Source of the DNA: G963720515 sp963720515
Lineage (GTDB): Bacteria > Actinomycetota > Thermoleophilia > Gaiellales > Gaiellaceae
Length of the DNA stretch: 64,000 bases
Assembly (NCBI GenBank): GCA_963720515.1
Contig: OY970397.1
Span: forward strand, 186,001 to 250,000
Direction of reading: 5' to 3'
Part shown: positions 44,172 through 53,942 of the stretch, one piece after another
How positions within the stretch are numbered: position 1 is the stretch's first letter
How the letters are laid out: every line of letters starts with the position of its first letter
The notes under the pieces: model-generated
Databases searched by the model: none
Told to the model about the DNA's origin: nothing
Seen by the model: the letters and a program-made list of their open reading frames with translations, nothing else
Translations under genes and position numbers: made by a program

Positions 44172-45167
44172 ATGGATGCGGAGGCCCTGCAAACCGAGGC
44201 AGAAAGCGCGATTGCGGGCGCTTCCACCACGGCCGAGCTCGATCAAGCGCGCGTCCGGTACCTGGGCCGTTCGAGCGACCTGAAGCTGGCGCTCCGCGAG
44301 GTCCGCGACCGCGAGACGGGCATGACGCTGAACGCGGTGCGCGAGCGGCTCGAGGCCGCGGTCGCCGAGCGCTCCGCCGTGCTCGAGCGCGCCGAGCTCG
44401 ACGCACGGCTCGAGGGCGAGCTCCTCGACGTCACGCTCCCGGGCGAGGGCCGGCCGCGCGGGCACCTCCACCCGATCACCCAGATCCGCCGCGAGGTCGA
44501 GGACATCTTCCTCGGCCTCGGCTACCGCATCGTGGACGGCCGCGAGGTCGAGACGACGCACTACAACTTCGACGCGCTCAACTTCCCGCACTGGCATCCG
44601 GCCCGGTCGCGGAGCGCCTCGCTCTTCCTCTCCGACGACGTGCTGCTCCGCACCGAGACGTCGCCTTCCCAGATCCGCGTGATGGAGGAGAGCCCGCCGC
44701 CGATCGCGATGATCTCGCTCGGCCGCGTCTACCGCCGCGACACCCCCGACGCCACGCACAGCCCGGTCTTCCACCAGGTCGAGGGGCTCGTCGTCGACCG
44801 CGGGATCACGCTCGCCGACCTCAAGGGCACGCTGCTCCACCTCATGCGCGCGCTCTTCGGCGAGGAGCGCGGCATGCGGTTCCGCACGCACTACTTCCCG
44901 TTCACGGAGCCTTCCATGGAGCCCGACGTCTCGTGCTTCAACTGCGACGGCGAGGGCTGCCGCATCTGCAAGTTCTCGGGCTGGATCGAGATGGGCGGCT
45001 CGGGGCTCGTCGACCCGGCGGTGCTCGAGTTCTGCGGCGTCGACCCCGAGGAGTACTCGGGCTTCGCGTTCGGCCTCGGGCTCGAGCGGATCGCGCAGCT
45101 TCGCCACGGCGTCACCGACATCCGACTCCTCTGGGAGAACGACCTGCGCTTCCTGGGCCAGTTCTGA
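44172..45167 (+). CDS. pheS: Phenylalanyl-tRNA synthetase alpha subunit
   Basis: The 331-residue protein has an N-terminal coiled coil and the class II core: HLHPITQIRREVEDIFLGLGY, VYRRDTPDATHSPVFHQVEGLVVD, FRTHYFPFTEPSMEPDV, and the late motif GFAFGLGLERIAQLRHGVTD. It forms the alpha2beta2 enzyme with PheT. It is complete and lies 1 nt before pheT. Confidence 0.97.
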   Translation: MDAEALQTEAESAIAGASTTAELDQARVRYLGRSSDLKLALREVRDRETGMTLNAVRERLEAAVAERSAVLERAELDARLEGELLDVTLPGEGRPRGHLHPITQIRREVEDIFLGLGYRIVDGREVETTHYNFDALNFPHWHPARSRSASLFLSDDVLLRTETSPSQIRVMEESPPPIAMISLGRVYRRDTPDATHSPVFHQVEGLVVDRGITLADLKGTLLHLMRALFGEERGMRFRTHYFPFTEPSMEPDVSCFNCDGEGCRICKFSGWIEMGGSGLVDPAVLEFCGVDPEEYSGFAFGLGLERIAQLRHGVTDIRLLWENDLRFLGQF

Positions 45168-45168
45168 G

Positions 45169-47461
45169 ATGAAGGTCCCGGTCTCCTGGCTGCGCGAGTA
45201 CGTGGACTTCGGCGTGCCGCTGCCCGACCTCGCCGACCGGCTAGTGATCACGACCTGCGAGGTCGAGCGCATTACGCGGCGCGGTGTCGCGGACGAGGAC
45301 GGCAATCTGGCCCTGTTCAAGGTGGGCCGCGTCGTCGAGGCCGGCAAGCACCCGAACGCCGACCGGCTCCAGCTCTGCCGCGTGGACATCGGCGAGGGCG
45401 AGCCGCGCCAGATCGTCTGCGGCGCCTGGAACTTCGGCGACGGGCGCGACGGTCGCGGTCGCCCTCGCCGGCGCGACGCTCCCCGACGGGACGGTGCTCG
45501 AGCGGCGCAAGCTCCGCGGTGAGCTCTCCGACGGGATGATCCTCTCCGAGCGCGAGCTCGAGCTCGGCCCGGACACCGAGGGGATCATGGTGCTCCCCGA
45601 CGGGCCCGAGCCGGGGACGCCGCTCGCCGACGTGCTGCCGCTCGCCGACGCCGTGCTCGAGGTGGAGGTGACCGGCAACCGGCCCGACCTCCTCTCGGTC
45701 TACGGGATCGCGCGCGAGGTGGCCGCGATCATCCCCGGCGCCGAGCTCAAGCCGATGCCCGGCCGCGAGCCCGAGCGTGGAGGGGACGAGCCCGTGGACG
45801 TCCAGGTCGAGGACTTCGCCGCCGCGCCGCGCTACATCGGCCGGCTCTTCCGCGACGTGACGGTCGCGCCGTCGCCGCCGTGGCTTCGCGCCCGGCTCGC
45901 CGACGCCGGCATGCGCCCGATCTCGAACGTCGTGGACGTGACGAACTACGTCATGCACGCCTTCGGGAACCCGCTGCACGCGTTCGACCACTCGACGCTC
46001 CGCGAGGGCCGGATACTCGTCCGCCCGGCGCGCGACGGCGAGAAGCTCCGCACCCTCGACGGCGTGGAGCGCACGCTCGACCCGTCGGTGCTCGTGATCG
46101 CGGACGCCGAGCGGGCGATCGCGCTCGCGGCGATCATGGGCGGCGAGGAGACCGAGGTGCGGCCCGAGACCACGTCCGTCCTCCTCGAGGCGGCGAACTT
46201 CGAGCCGGCCGGGATCCTGCGCACCTCCGAGAGGCTGGGCCTCCGCACGGAGGGCTCCAACCGCTGGGAGAAGGGCGTCGACCCGCACCTGGCCGAGCCC
46301 GCGGCCGTCTACGCGACCGAGCTCATGGTCTGGCTGACCGGCGCCCGCTGGGTCGGGGCGACCGATGTGCACGCGGAGCTGCCGGAGCGGCCGGTCGTCG
46401 CGTTCCGGCCGGCGCGGGCGAACGCGCTCTCGGGCATCGAGGTGCCGGAGGGCGAGCAGCGCGCGCTCCTCGCCCGGCTCGGCTTCGTCGTCCGCGACGA
46501 CTGGACGGTGGTCGTGCCGACGTGGCGCGCCCGCGACGTGACGCGCGAGGCCGACCTCGTGGAGGAGATCGCGCGCGTGCATCTGGACGAGATCCCGTTC
46601 ACGCTGCCGCGGCCGGGCGCCGTGGTCGGACGCCTGGCGCCCGACCAGCGGCTGCGGCGGACGGTCGAGGACGCGCTCGTCGGCGCCGGCTTCAGCGAGG
46701 CGTACACGTCGAGCCTCGCCGGCTCCGACCCGGACCCCGACGCGCTTCGGCTGCCCGAGCCGCTCACGGCCGACCACGCCATGCTCCGGACCACGCTCTC
46801 CGGCGGGCTGATCGACGCGGCGAGGCACAACGTGGACGTCGGCAACGAGGACGTCGCGCTCTTCGAGATCGCGCGCGTCTACCTGCCGTCGGGCGAGACG
46901 CTGCCGAACGAGCGCCGGCACCTCGGCGGGATCGCGCAGGGCGGGTTCTCGCGCGCGAAGGGCGGGCTCGAGGCCGTGTTCGCCGCGCTCCGCCTCGACC
47001 TGCCTGTCACGCGGACGACGCATCCGCTCCTCCATCCCGGCAAGGCGGCCTCGGTGCCGGGCGGCTGGCTCGGCGAGCTCCACCCGACCGTGCTCGACGG
47101 CGGCTGGGGCGCATTCGAGCTCGACCTGGACGAGCTCTTCGCCGACGCGCCCGAGGCCGCGCGCTACGAGGACGTGGTCGCGTTCCCGTCCGTCCGGCAG
47201 GATCTCGCGTTCGTCGTGGACGAGGACGTGCTCGCCGGGGACCTGGTCGCGGCCGCGCGCGAGGCGGCGCCCGAGCTTCGCGAGGCGCGCGTCTTCGACG
47301 TCTACCGCGGCGACCCGGTGCCCGAGGGGCGCAAGTCGGTCGCCCTCCGCGTCGCGTTCCAGTCCGCCGAGGGAACGCTCTCGGACGAGGACGCCGCGGA
47401 GATCCGGAACCGGATCGTGGCCGCGCTCGCCGAGCGCTTCAAGGCCGAGCTGCGCGCCTAG
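45169..47461 (+). CDS. pheT: Phenylalanyl-tRNA synthetase beta subunit (frameshifted)
   Basis: The domains run MKVPVSWLREYVDF, the EMAP-like tRNA-binding domain (VGRVVEAGKHPNADRLQLCRV), editing domain B3/B4 (RPISNVVDVTNYVMHAFGNPLHAFD), B5, the catalytic-like module and the C-terminal ferredoxin-like anticodon domain (FPSVRQDLAFVVDEDV). An extra A at about 45440 breaks the EMAP-like domain. Without it the protein reads CGAWNFGAGATVAVALAGAT. Corrected size is about 763 residues. Its stop overlaps by CTAG with a convergent gene whose frame is cut by an amber codon. Confidence 0.95.
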
Positions 47462-47805
47462 CGGCGCCGGAAGAGCCGGTCCCAGAAGCTCGGCGGGTCG
47501 TCCGGCCGCCAGCGCTCGACCGGGACGTCCTTGTACTCCTAGAGCGCCTCGATGTCGGAGGGCTCGAGATCGATCTGGACGCGGTCGGGCCAGATGCCCG
47601 TGACGCGCTCGGCCTCGACGAACCGTTCCTTGCCAAGCGTGCGGAGGACGACCGCGAGCCCGGTGAAGATGTCTGCGTCCGTGTCGCCGACCACCTTCGA
47701 GACGCGGCCGACGCGCTCGCCGTCGCTCGCAAGTACCTCGGCGCCGTCGTCAATGAGGGTCCACGCGACCTGCGGCTCGCCCTCGCCCCCGGAGGCCGAG
47801 CTCAT
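47458..47805 (-). CDS. PRC-barrel-like protein with in-frame amber codon
   Basis: From ATG 47805 the frame gives 88 residues (VLASDGERVGRVSKVVGDTDADIFTGLAV, RFVEAERVTGIWPDRVQIDL), a PRC-barrel pattern. It meets TAG at 47541-47539. The same frame then continues for 26 codons (EYKDVPVERWRPDDPPSFWD, basic end) to TAG at 47460-47458. That second stop overlaps the pheT stop as CTAG, the style used by four other convergent pairs here. So the longer 115-residue form is probably ancestral. The amber is a base error, a nonsense mutation or a readthrough site. Its ATG overlaps the upstream gene's stop. Confidence 0.65.
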
Positions 47806-48446
47806 GCCACCCGCCCGCCCAGGCGCCACACGGGTCCCTGCGTGGCGACGGGCCGCGACTCCGAGACGACGTGGTCGATCGACACGCGGCCGCCGATCCC
47901 CTCGTGGTCGAGCCGCTCGAGCGAGCGGCCGGCCATCTCGGCCGAGATCCCGTAGCCCACGCGGCGCGCCGTGCGAAAGACGAGCGTGCGCGGGTTCGCC
48001 CCGGCCGACGGATTCGCGGGCGAGAGGAGGAGCGCGGCGCGGTCGCGGTAGTCGCTCGACCCGAGCTCGAGGCTCGCGAGCGCATGCGACCAGTCCGGCG
48101 GCAGCGCCTCGACGAGCTTGCGCCACTGCCCGGCGAGCGACCCGCCCTCGGGCCGTGCGGCCTCGGCTTCCTCGACGCTCGTCTCCTCGAGCCGGCCCCT
48201 GATGCCGTCGGCGTCGAGCCGGAGCAGCACGCGGCCGAGCAGCTCGGCGCCGACGCCGACCCCCGAGGACTCGCGCACGGCCTCGAGCCGGAAGCGGGCG
48301 CCGTCGCGGACGGGCGCGGCCGAGCCGAGCACGAGCGCGGCGCGGTCGGCCTCGGCCGGATCGTCGAGCTCGAGGGTGAGCCCGACCGACCGCCAACCCT
48401 GCGGCAGGCCTGCCTGGATCTCCGACCACTGCTCGGCGAGCCTCAC
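47802..48446 (-). CDS. Hypothetical protein with two internal repeats
   Basis: The 214-residue soluble protein consists of two copies of about 100 residues. Each begins with WxxxxxxLPxxW (EQWSEIQAGLPQGWRSVGL and QWRKLVEALPPDWSHALASL), followed by DRAALLL-type and GVGxEL/GISAEM-type segments. This duplication is plain, but I know no function. GTG 48446 starts it, divergent from the E1-alpha gene 26 bp away. It is coupled by ATGA to the PRC-barrel gene. Confidence 0.65.
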   Translation of the reverse strand: MRLAEQWSEIQAGLPQGWRSVGLTLELDDPAEADRAALVLGSAAPVRDGARFRLEAVRESSGVGVGAELLGRVLLRLDADGIRGRLEETSVEEAEAARPEGGSLAGQWRKLVEALPPDWSHALASLELGSSDYRDRAALLLSPANPSAGANPRTLVFRTARRVGYGISAEMAGRSLERLDHEGIGGRVSIDHVVSESRPVATQGPVWRLGGRVA

Positions 48447-48471
48447 GGCGGAGGATGCTAGCGTGCGAGAC

Positions 48472-49446
48472 GTGGCGACAGCCGAGAGGAAGGGCCACGG
48501 GGTCGCGCCCGACACGCTTCGCGAGTGGCTTCGCGAGATGCTTCTCATCCGCCGGTTCGAGGAGATGGTCGAGGAGCGCTTCCGCGCGGGCGAGCTGCCG
48601 GGCTTCCTGCACGTCGCGATCGGCCAGGAGGCGGTCGCGGTCGGCGTCTGCCGCGCGCTCGCCGAGAGCGACGTCATCGCCTCGACCCACCGCGCGCACG
48701 GCCACACGCTCGCGAAGGGCACGCACCCGAACGAGGTCATGGCCGAGCTCTACGGGAAGCTCGAGGGCACGAGCCACGGCTACGGCGGCTCGATGCACCT
48801 CTACGACGTCGAGCGCGGGAACATGGGCGCGAACGCCGTCGTCGGCGGCGGGCTCCCCGCGATCGTCGGCGCCGCGCTCGCGTTCAAGATGCGCGGCGAG
48901 CCGCGTGTCGCGGTCGCCTTCTTCGGTGACGGCGCGACGAACATCGGGACCTTCCACGAGGCGCTGAACCTCGCGCAGCTCTGGCGCGTCCCGGCCGTCT
49001 TCATCTGCGAGAACAACCACTACGCCGAGTCCACGCCGGCGGCGCAGCAGCTCCCGATCGAGGATCTGACGAAGCGCGCCGAGGCGTTCGGGATGCAGGC
49101 GATGAAGGTGGACGGCCAGGACATCGAGGCCGTGCACCGCACCGCACAGCGCGCGCTCAAGCACGCGCGCGACGGCAAGGGCCCGGTCTACGTCGTCGCC
49201 GAGACCTTCCGCCTGACGGGCCACTACGTCGGCGACCCGCAGGTCTACCGCCCCAAGGAGGAGGTGCGCGAGCTCCGCCAGACGAAGGATCCGATCGAGC
49301 TCCTCCGCGCGAAGCTCGACGTCTCCGAGGCCGACTGGGCGGAGATGGACCGCGAGGTCACCGAGCTCGTCGAGCACTCGGTCGAGTTCGCGAAGGCCGG
49401 CACCGACCCGAAGCCGGAGGACGCGATGAAGAACGTCTATGCCTGA
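48472..49446 (+). CDS. 2-oxoacid dehydrogenase E1 component, alpha subunit
   Basis: The 324-residue protein has the thiamine-diphosphate motif GDGATNIGTFHEALNLAQLWRVPAVFICENN, the phosphorylation-loop-like YGGSMHLYDVERG, and the entry segment FRAGELPGFLHVAIGQEAVAVG. With the beta subunit it decarboxylates a 2-oxo acid. Pyruvate, acetoin or branched-chain 2-oxo acid are all possible; the YGGSMH form is common in the pyruvate/acetoin group. GTG 48472 starts an E1a-E1b-E2 operon (8-bp overlap with E1b). Confidence 0.92.
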   Translation: MATAERKGHGVAPDTLREWLREMLLIRRFEEMVEERFRAGELPGFLHVAIGQEAVAVGVCRALAESDVIASTHRAHGHTLAKGTHPNEVMAELYGKLEGTSHGYGGSMHLYDVERGNMGANAVVGGGLPAIVGAALAFKMRGEPRVAVAFFGDGATNIGTFHEALNLAQLWRVPAVFICENNHYAESTPAAQQLPIEDLTKRAEAFGMQAMKVDGQDIEAVHRTAQRALKHARDGKGPVYVVAETFRLTGHYVGDPQVYRPKEEVRELRQTKDPIELLRAKLDVSEADWAEMDREVTELVEHSVEFAKAGTDPKPEDAMKNVYA

Positions 49447-50419
49447 GACGACCTATCGCGAGGCGGTGCGCGACGCGATGAGCGAGGCGATGCGCCGCGA
49501 CGACGACGTCTTCATCATGGGCGAGGACATCGCCGAGATGGGCGGCTCGATGGGCGTGACCCAGGGGATGCTGGCCGAGTTCGGGCCGGACCGGGTGCGC
49601 AACACGCCGATCTCCGAGATGGCGATCGTCGGCGCGGGCATCGGCGCGGCCATGGCGGGGATGCGGCCGATCGTCGAGATCATGTACCAGGACTTCACGA
49701 CGCTCGCGATGGAGCAGCTCGTGAACCAGGCGGCGAAGCACCGCTACATGTCGGGCGGCCAGCTCAAGGTGCCGCTCACGGTGCGCACGCAGGGCGGCGC
49801 GGGGTGGAGCCCGGGCGCGCAGCACGCGCAGCAGCTCGAGGCCTGGTTCGTCCACGTGCCCGGCTTGAAGGTCGTCTTCCCGTCGACGCCCGCCGACGTC
49901 CGCGGCCTGCTCTTCGCCTCGATCTACGACGACAACCCCGTGCTCTTCTTCGAGCACCGCACGCTCTACGGCCTGAAGGGCGAGGTCTCCAAGGAGATCG
50001 AGCCGATCGAGCTCGGCAAGGCGCGCGTGCACCGCGAGGGCGAGGACGTGACCGTGGTCGCGACCGGCCGGCTGGTGCACGAGGCGCTCGCCGCCGCCGA
50101 CGAGGCGGAGAAGGACGGCATCTCGGTCGAGGTCGTGGACCCGCGGACGCTCCAGCCGCTCGACGAGGACGCGATCGTCTCCTCGGTGCAGAAGACGAAC
50201 CGCTGCGTCGTCGCGCACGAGGCGGTCGTCCGGATGGGCTGGGGCGCGGAGATCGCGGCCATCGTCCAGGAGAAGGCGTTCGACTACCTCGACGCGCCGG
50301 TCGAGCGCGTCGGCGCGCGGTTCACGCCGCTCCCGTTCGCGCCCGTCATGGAGGAGTACGTCATCCCGCACGCGGCCGACGTGCGCGCCGCGATCGACCG
50401 GACGGTGGGGCGGGGCTGA
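49439..50419 (+). CDS. 2-oxoacid dehydrogenase E1 component, beta subunit
   Basis: The 326-residue transketolase-like subunit has TYREAVRDAMSEAMRRDDDVFIMGEDI, the active-site region NTPISEMAIVGAGIGAAMAGMRPIVEI and the C-terminal VVDPRTLQPLDEDAI and RCVVAHEAVVRMGWGAEI. It completes the E1 heterotetramer. It overlaps E1-alpha by 8 bp and shares its last base region with the E2 ATG. Confidence 0.93.
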   Translation: MPETTYREAVRDAMSEAMRRDDDVFIMGEDIAEMGGSMGVTQGMLAEFGPDRVRNTPISEMAIVGAGIGAAMAGMRPIVEIMYQDFTTLAMEQLVNQAAKHRYMSGGQLKVPLTVRTQGGAGWSPGAQHAQQLEAWFVHVPGLKVVFPSTPADVRGLLFASIYDDNPVLFFEHRTLYGLKGEVSKEIEPIELGKARVHREGEDVTVVATGRLVHEALAAADEAEKDGISVEVVDPRTLQPLDEDAIVSSVQKTNRCVVAHEAVVRMGWGAEIAAIVQEKAFDYLDAPVERVGARFTPLPFAPVMEEYVIPHAADVRAAIDRTVGRG

Positions 50420-51637
50420 TGGCCTCGCAGGTCACGCTCCCTCGGCTCGGCCAGGGCATGGAGTCCGGGACGATCGTCCGCTGGCTCAAGTCCGAAGGGG
50501 ACAAGGTCGAGAAGGGCGAGCCGCTCTACGAGCTCGACACGGAGAAGGTGACGCAGGAGGTCGAGGCGGAGGCCTCCGGGATCCTGTTGAAGATTCTCGT
50601 CGCCGAGGGCGAGGTCGAGGTCGGCAAGCAGATCGCCGTGATCGGCGAGGCGGGCGAGGAGGTTCCCGACGAGCCGAGCGGCAACGGCTCCGCGCCCAAG
50701 GCCGAGGAGCCCGCCGAGGAGCCCGCGCCGGAGCCCGCGCGTGAGGAGCCTGCGCCCGAGGAGCAGCCTGCGCCCGCGCCGGCGCGCGACGGCGGCCGGG
50801 TGAAGGCGTCGCCGCTCGCGCGGCGCCTGGCGAAGGAGGCCGGGATCGATCTCGCGTCGCTCCGCGGCACGGGCCCGGAGGGCCGGATCGTCGCCGAGGA
50901 CGTGGAGCGCGCCGGAACGGGTGCGGTCGCGGCGGCCGCAGCGGAGGTCCCGCCCGGCGAGGTCGAGACGGTCCCGTTCAATTCGATGCGCAAGACGATC
51001 GCCCGGCGCATGACCGAGGCGTGGTCGGCGCCGGCGTTCCAGATCGCCATGACCGCCGACATGACCGCCGCGATCCGGCTGCGCGAGAAGCTCGTCGAGC
51101 GGATGCAGGAGGGCGACGCCAAGCCGACGTTCTCCGATGTCCTCACGAAGGCGAGCGCGGTTGCGCTCCTGCGCCATCGCGACGTGAACGCGCACTTCGC
51201 GGGCGACGCGGTGCGGATCTTCCCGACGGCGAACGTCGGGTTCGCGGTCGCGGTGCCGCACGGGCTCGTCGTGCCGGTCATCCGGAGCGCGGAGCGCAAG
51301 ACGATCGCCGAGCTCGCGAACGCGCGGGCGGATCTCGTCGAGCGCACCCGCGGCGGCAAGCTCCAGCAGGCCGACCTCGAGGACGGCACGTTCACGATCT
51401 CGAACCTCGGCATGTACGGGGTCGATCGCTTCGTCGCCGTGCTCGAACCCGCCGCAGGCCGCGATCCTCGCGGTCGGCGCGATCGAGGAGCGCCCGGTCG
51501 TCCGCGACGGCGAGCTCGTCGCGCGGCCGCTGATGGAGCTCGTCCTCACGTGCGACCACCGCTCGATCGACGGCGCTACAGCTTCGGAGTTTCTGGGAAC
51601 GGTGAAAGCGTTCCTCGAGGAACCCGCGCTGATGCTG
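50419..51637 (+). CDS. Dihydrolipoamide acyltransferase E2 (frameshifted)
   Basis: The domains are lipoyl (lipoyl Lys in YELDTEKVTQEVEAEASG), a Pro/Glu/Ala linker (about 90-130), a peripheral-subunit-binding domain (KASPLARRLAKEAGIDLASLRGTGPEGRI), and the catalytic domain with PFNSMRKTIARRM and HRSIDGATASEFLG (HxxxDG). It transfers the acyl group to CoA. An extra G at 51445 moves the frame. Without it the protein reads VLNPPQAAILAVGAIEERP. The natural end near PALMLM has no stop codon; the frame runs on into the glyoxalase gene. Confidence 0.93.
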
Positions 51638-51970
51638 ATGAACGTCTGGTACCGAGTCACCGACCTCGACACCGCCTGCCGCTTCTATGTCGAGCGGCTC
51701 GGGTTCATCGAGCGCTACCGCGACGACGAGGATCGCTGGGCGCGGCTCGAGCTCGGCGGGATCGAGCTCGCGCTCACCGAGGATCCGAACGTGGTGTCCG
51801 GTGACGGCGTCGTCTTCACCGCCGACGTCCCGAACCTGAAGGACGAGGCCGAGCGGCTGCGCGCGGCGGGCGTCGACGTCAGCACCGTCGTCGAGATCCC
51901 CGGCTCCATGCGGCTGGTGGACATCCAGGATCCCGACGGCAACCGGATCCAGCTGACCGAGGAAGTCTGA
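51638..51970 (+). CDS. Glyoxalase/bleomycin-resistance-fold protein, in frame with E2
   Basis: The 110-residue domain has the vicinal-oxygen-chelate pattern: VWYRVTDLDTACRFYVERLGF, DEDRWARLELGGIELAL, VFTADVPNLKDEAERLRAAGV and a C-terminal RLVDIQDPDGNRIQL with metal-ligand-type residues. It may act on a 2-oxoaldehyde or related metabolite. ATG 51638 is inside the E2 frame with no stop between, so it is either a fusion domain of E2 or an adjacent gene whose E2 stop was lost by an indel. It ends before a strong terminator. Confidence 0.75.
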   Translation: MNVWYRVTDLDTACRFYVERLGFIERYRDDEDRWARLELGGIELALTEDPNVVSGDGVVFTADVPNLKDEAERLRAAGVDVSTVVEIPGSMRLVDIQDPDGNRIQLTEEV

Positions 51971-51981
51971 CCTTCCCTCAG

Positions 51982-52041
51982 CCGGGGGATGGCACCGCCC
52001 CGGATCCGGTCGCAGAGTGAGAGCGACCGGATTTCCCCCGG
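51982..52041. other. Nested inverted repeats after the glyoxalase gene
   Basis: ATCCGGTCGC (52004-52013) pairs perfectly with GCGACCGGAT (52023-52032), and CCGGGGGA (51982-51989) with TCCCCCGG (52034-52041). It forms a first hairpin a few bases before the T-tailed terminator, so transcripts would end in a double stem. Confidence 0.55.
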
Positions 52042-52047
52042 GTCAGT

Positions 52048-52081
52048 CGAGGGCGGCCTTGTGGCCGCCCTCGTCGTTTTT
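52048..52081 (+). terminator. Intrinsic terminator of the E1-E2-glyoxalase operon
   Basis: An 11-bp perfect stem (CGAGGGCGGCC with GGCCGCCCTCG) holds a TTGT loop and is followed by GTCG-type bases ending in TTTTT. It is the clearest intrinsic terminator in the window and may serve the minus-strand GGDEF gene as well. Confidence 0.85.
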
Positions 52082-52112
52082 GGTGCGACGGCACCATCTG
52101 TCCCGGGAGATC

Positions 52113-53942
52113 TCAGGCGGAGCGGGGGAGCACGAGCTCGAGCGGGGCCTCGCCGAGCGCGTCGTGCAGGGCGCTGACGACGGCCGGGTCGAACTGCGTG
52201 CCGGAGCAGCGGTCCATCTCGGCGAGCGCCTCGGCGCGCGTGACCTTCGCGCGGTAGACGCGGTCGGTCGTCATCGTGTCGTACGAGTCCGCGACGAAGA
52301 GGATGCGGGCGGGAAGCGGGATCTCCTCGCCGGCGAGGCCGTGCGGGTACCCGATGCCGTCCCAGCGCTCGTGGTGGTGCAGCACCCAGGTCGCGACCGG
52401 CTCGAGGGAGAGGGCCTCGAGCATCCGGTGGCCGATCTCGGAGTGCCGCTCGACGACGCAGCGCTCGGCCGGGCTGAGCGGGCCGGGCTTGTGGAGGATC
52501 TCCTCGGGGACGAGGAGCTTCCCGATGTCGTGCAGGGTCCCGGCGACGCGGATCATCTCCACGAGCTCCGGGTCGAGGTCGAGGTGCGTCGCGATCCGTG
52601 CCGCGAGCTCGCCCACGTTGTGGGAGTGGGTGCCGATGTAGACGTCGCGCGCGACGACCTGGTGCGCGGCGCTCGCCGCGGCGCGGAGGCCGGCGACGCG
52701 CGCGTACGGGAGCTCGGGCACCTCGACCTGCGGAAGCCGAGAGTCCGGGCGGTACACGTGGACGCGCGCCTTGCCGTGGCCCTTCGCCGAGTACAGCGCC
52801 TTGTCGGCGAGGCGGACGAGCTCGGCGCGGCCGACACCGTCGCTCGGGTACGCGGCCACGCCGATCGAGACCGACACCTTGCCGCCGTGCTCGTAGCGCT
52901 CGCCCGCGACCCGGCGTTCGATCGACTCGGCGATCTCACGGCCCTCGTCGAGGGTGCGCCCGGGGAGCACGACGGCGAACTCGTCGCCTCCCAGGCGGAA
53001 GGACTCGCCGCCGCGCCGCAGCCGCGCCGCGACCTGCGAGAGGACGCTGTCGCCGGCCGGGTGCCCGTACGTGTCGTTGATCGTCTTGAAGTTGTCGATG
53101 TCGACCATGCAGAGCGTCATGGGTGTGCCCGCCTCGTCCGCGTGGTCGAGGTAGCGCTGGAGGAGCTCTTCGAAGTGCCGCTTGTTGCCGAGGCCCGTCT
53201 GCTCGTCGGTGAGCGCGAGGCGCATCGCCCCGAGCGCACGGTGCACGGAGCGCTGGTAGAGCGCGACCGCGATGAGCGGCCCGACGAGCGCGACCATGAG
53301 CACCGGCGACTGCTTCCAGAGGACGGCCAGCATCAGGCTGACCGAGCCCATGATCGCGAACGGGCCGACATTGGCCTTGGTGCAAGGGACGAGCAGCGAG
53401 CCGAACGACTGCCCCGAGACTCGAGAGAAGATCGCCGTCGTGAGCAGCATGTTCGTCACGAAGAAGGCCGAGATCCCGACAATCGTTCCGAGCAGGAGGT
53501 TCATCGTCTCCGTGCCCTGCGAGAACAACACGACCGCGCCGCCTGCCGCCGCGCCTGCGAGCCCGTAGACCGAGCTGTTATAGGCGTACTGCACGGGCTG
53601 CTTCCGCCGGAGCCCGTCCACGATGACGACTGCGAGCGTCGCGACGACGACGGCGGCTGCCCAGCCGTACGTGAGCGCCGCGCCCGTGATGAAGACGGCC
53701 GCGAGCGACACCTCGCCCGCAGGCTCGAGCGGGACCGGGAACGCCTCGGCGAGCGCCGCCGCGACGAGCAGCATGACCAGGCCGACGAGAAGGCCCGGAT
53801 CCGGCGAGGTCGCGAGGGTCCAGATCGCCAGCGCAAGCGCCGCTGCTCCCCCGACGATGACGGGCAGGGCGAGCGAGCGAACGGAGGGTTGCCGCAGTGG
53901 AGTGGTCGTCATATCCGCAGTCCTCGAGAACGAGGTCTTCAC
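52113..53942 (-). CDS. Membrane GGDEF-HD-GYP cyclic di-GMP enzyme
   Basis: The N-terminal 230 residues form a hydrophobic multi-helix sensor. A GGDEF domain follows (LTDEQTGLGNKRHFEELL, FRLGGDEFAVVLPG). Then comes an HD-GYP domain (HSHNVGELA, AGTLHDIGKLLVPEEIL, HHERWDGIGYPHGLAGEEIP). Both active sites look intact, so it could make and break cyclic di-GMP. Up to 609 residues from GTG 53942; ATG 53912 is an alternative start and neither has a strong ribosome-binding site. About 215 bp upstream are gene-free, with a small CCCC/GGGG hairpin and no recognised riboswitch. Confidence 0.9.
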   Translation of the reverse strand: MKTSFSRTADMTTTPLRQPSVRSLALPVIVGGAAALALAIWTLATSPDPGLLVGLVMLLVAAALAEAFPVPLEPAGEVSLAAVFITGAALTYGWAAAVVVATLAVVIVDGLRRKQPVQYAYNSSVYGLAGAAAGGAVVLFSQGTETMNLLLGTIVGISAFFVTNMLLTTAIFSRVSGQSFGSLLVPCTKANVGPFAIMGSVSLMLAVLWKQSPVLMVALVGPLIAVALYQRSVHRALGAMRLALTDEQTGLGNKRHFEELLQRYLDHADEAGTPMTLCMVDIDNFKTINDTYGHPAGDSVLSQVAARLRRGGESFRLGGDEFAVVLPGRTLDEGREIAESIERRVAGERYEHGGKVSVSIGVAAYPSDGVGRAELVRLADKALYSAKGHGKARVHVYRPDSRLPQVEVPELPYARVAGLRAAASAAHQVVARDVYIGTHSHNVGELAARIATHLDLDPELVEMIRVAGTLHDIGKLLVPEEILHKPGPLSPAERCVVERHSEIGHRMLEALSLEPVATWVLHHHERWDGIGYPHGLAGEEIPLPARILFVADSYDTMTTDRVYRAKVTRAEALAEMDRCSGTQFDPAVVSALHDALGEAPLELVLPRSA

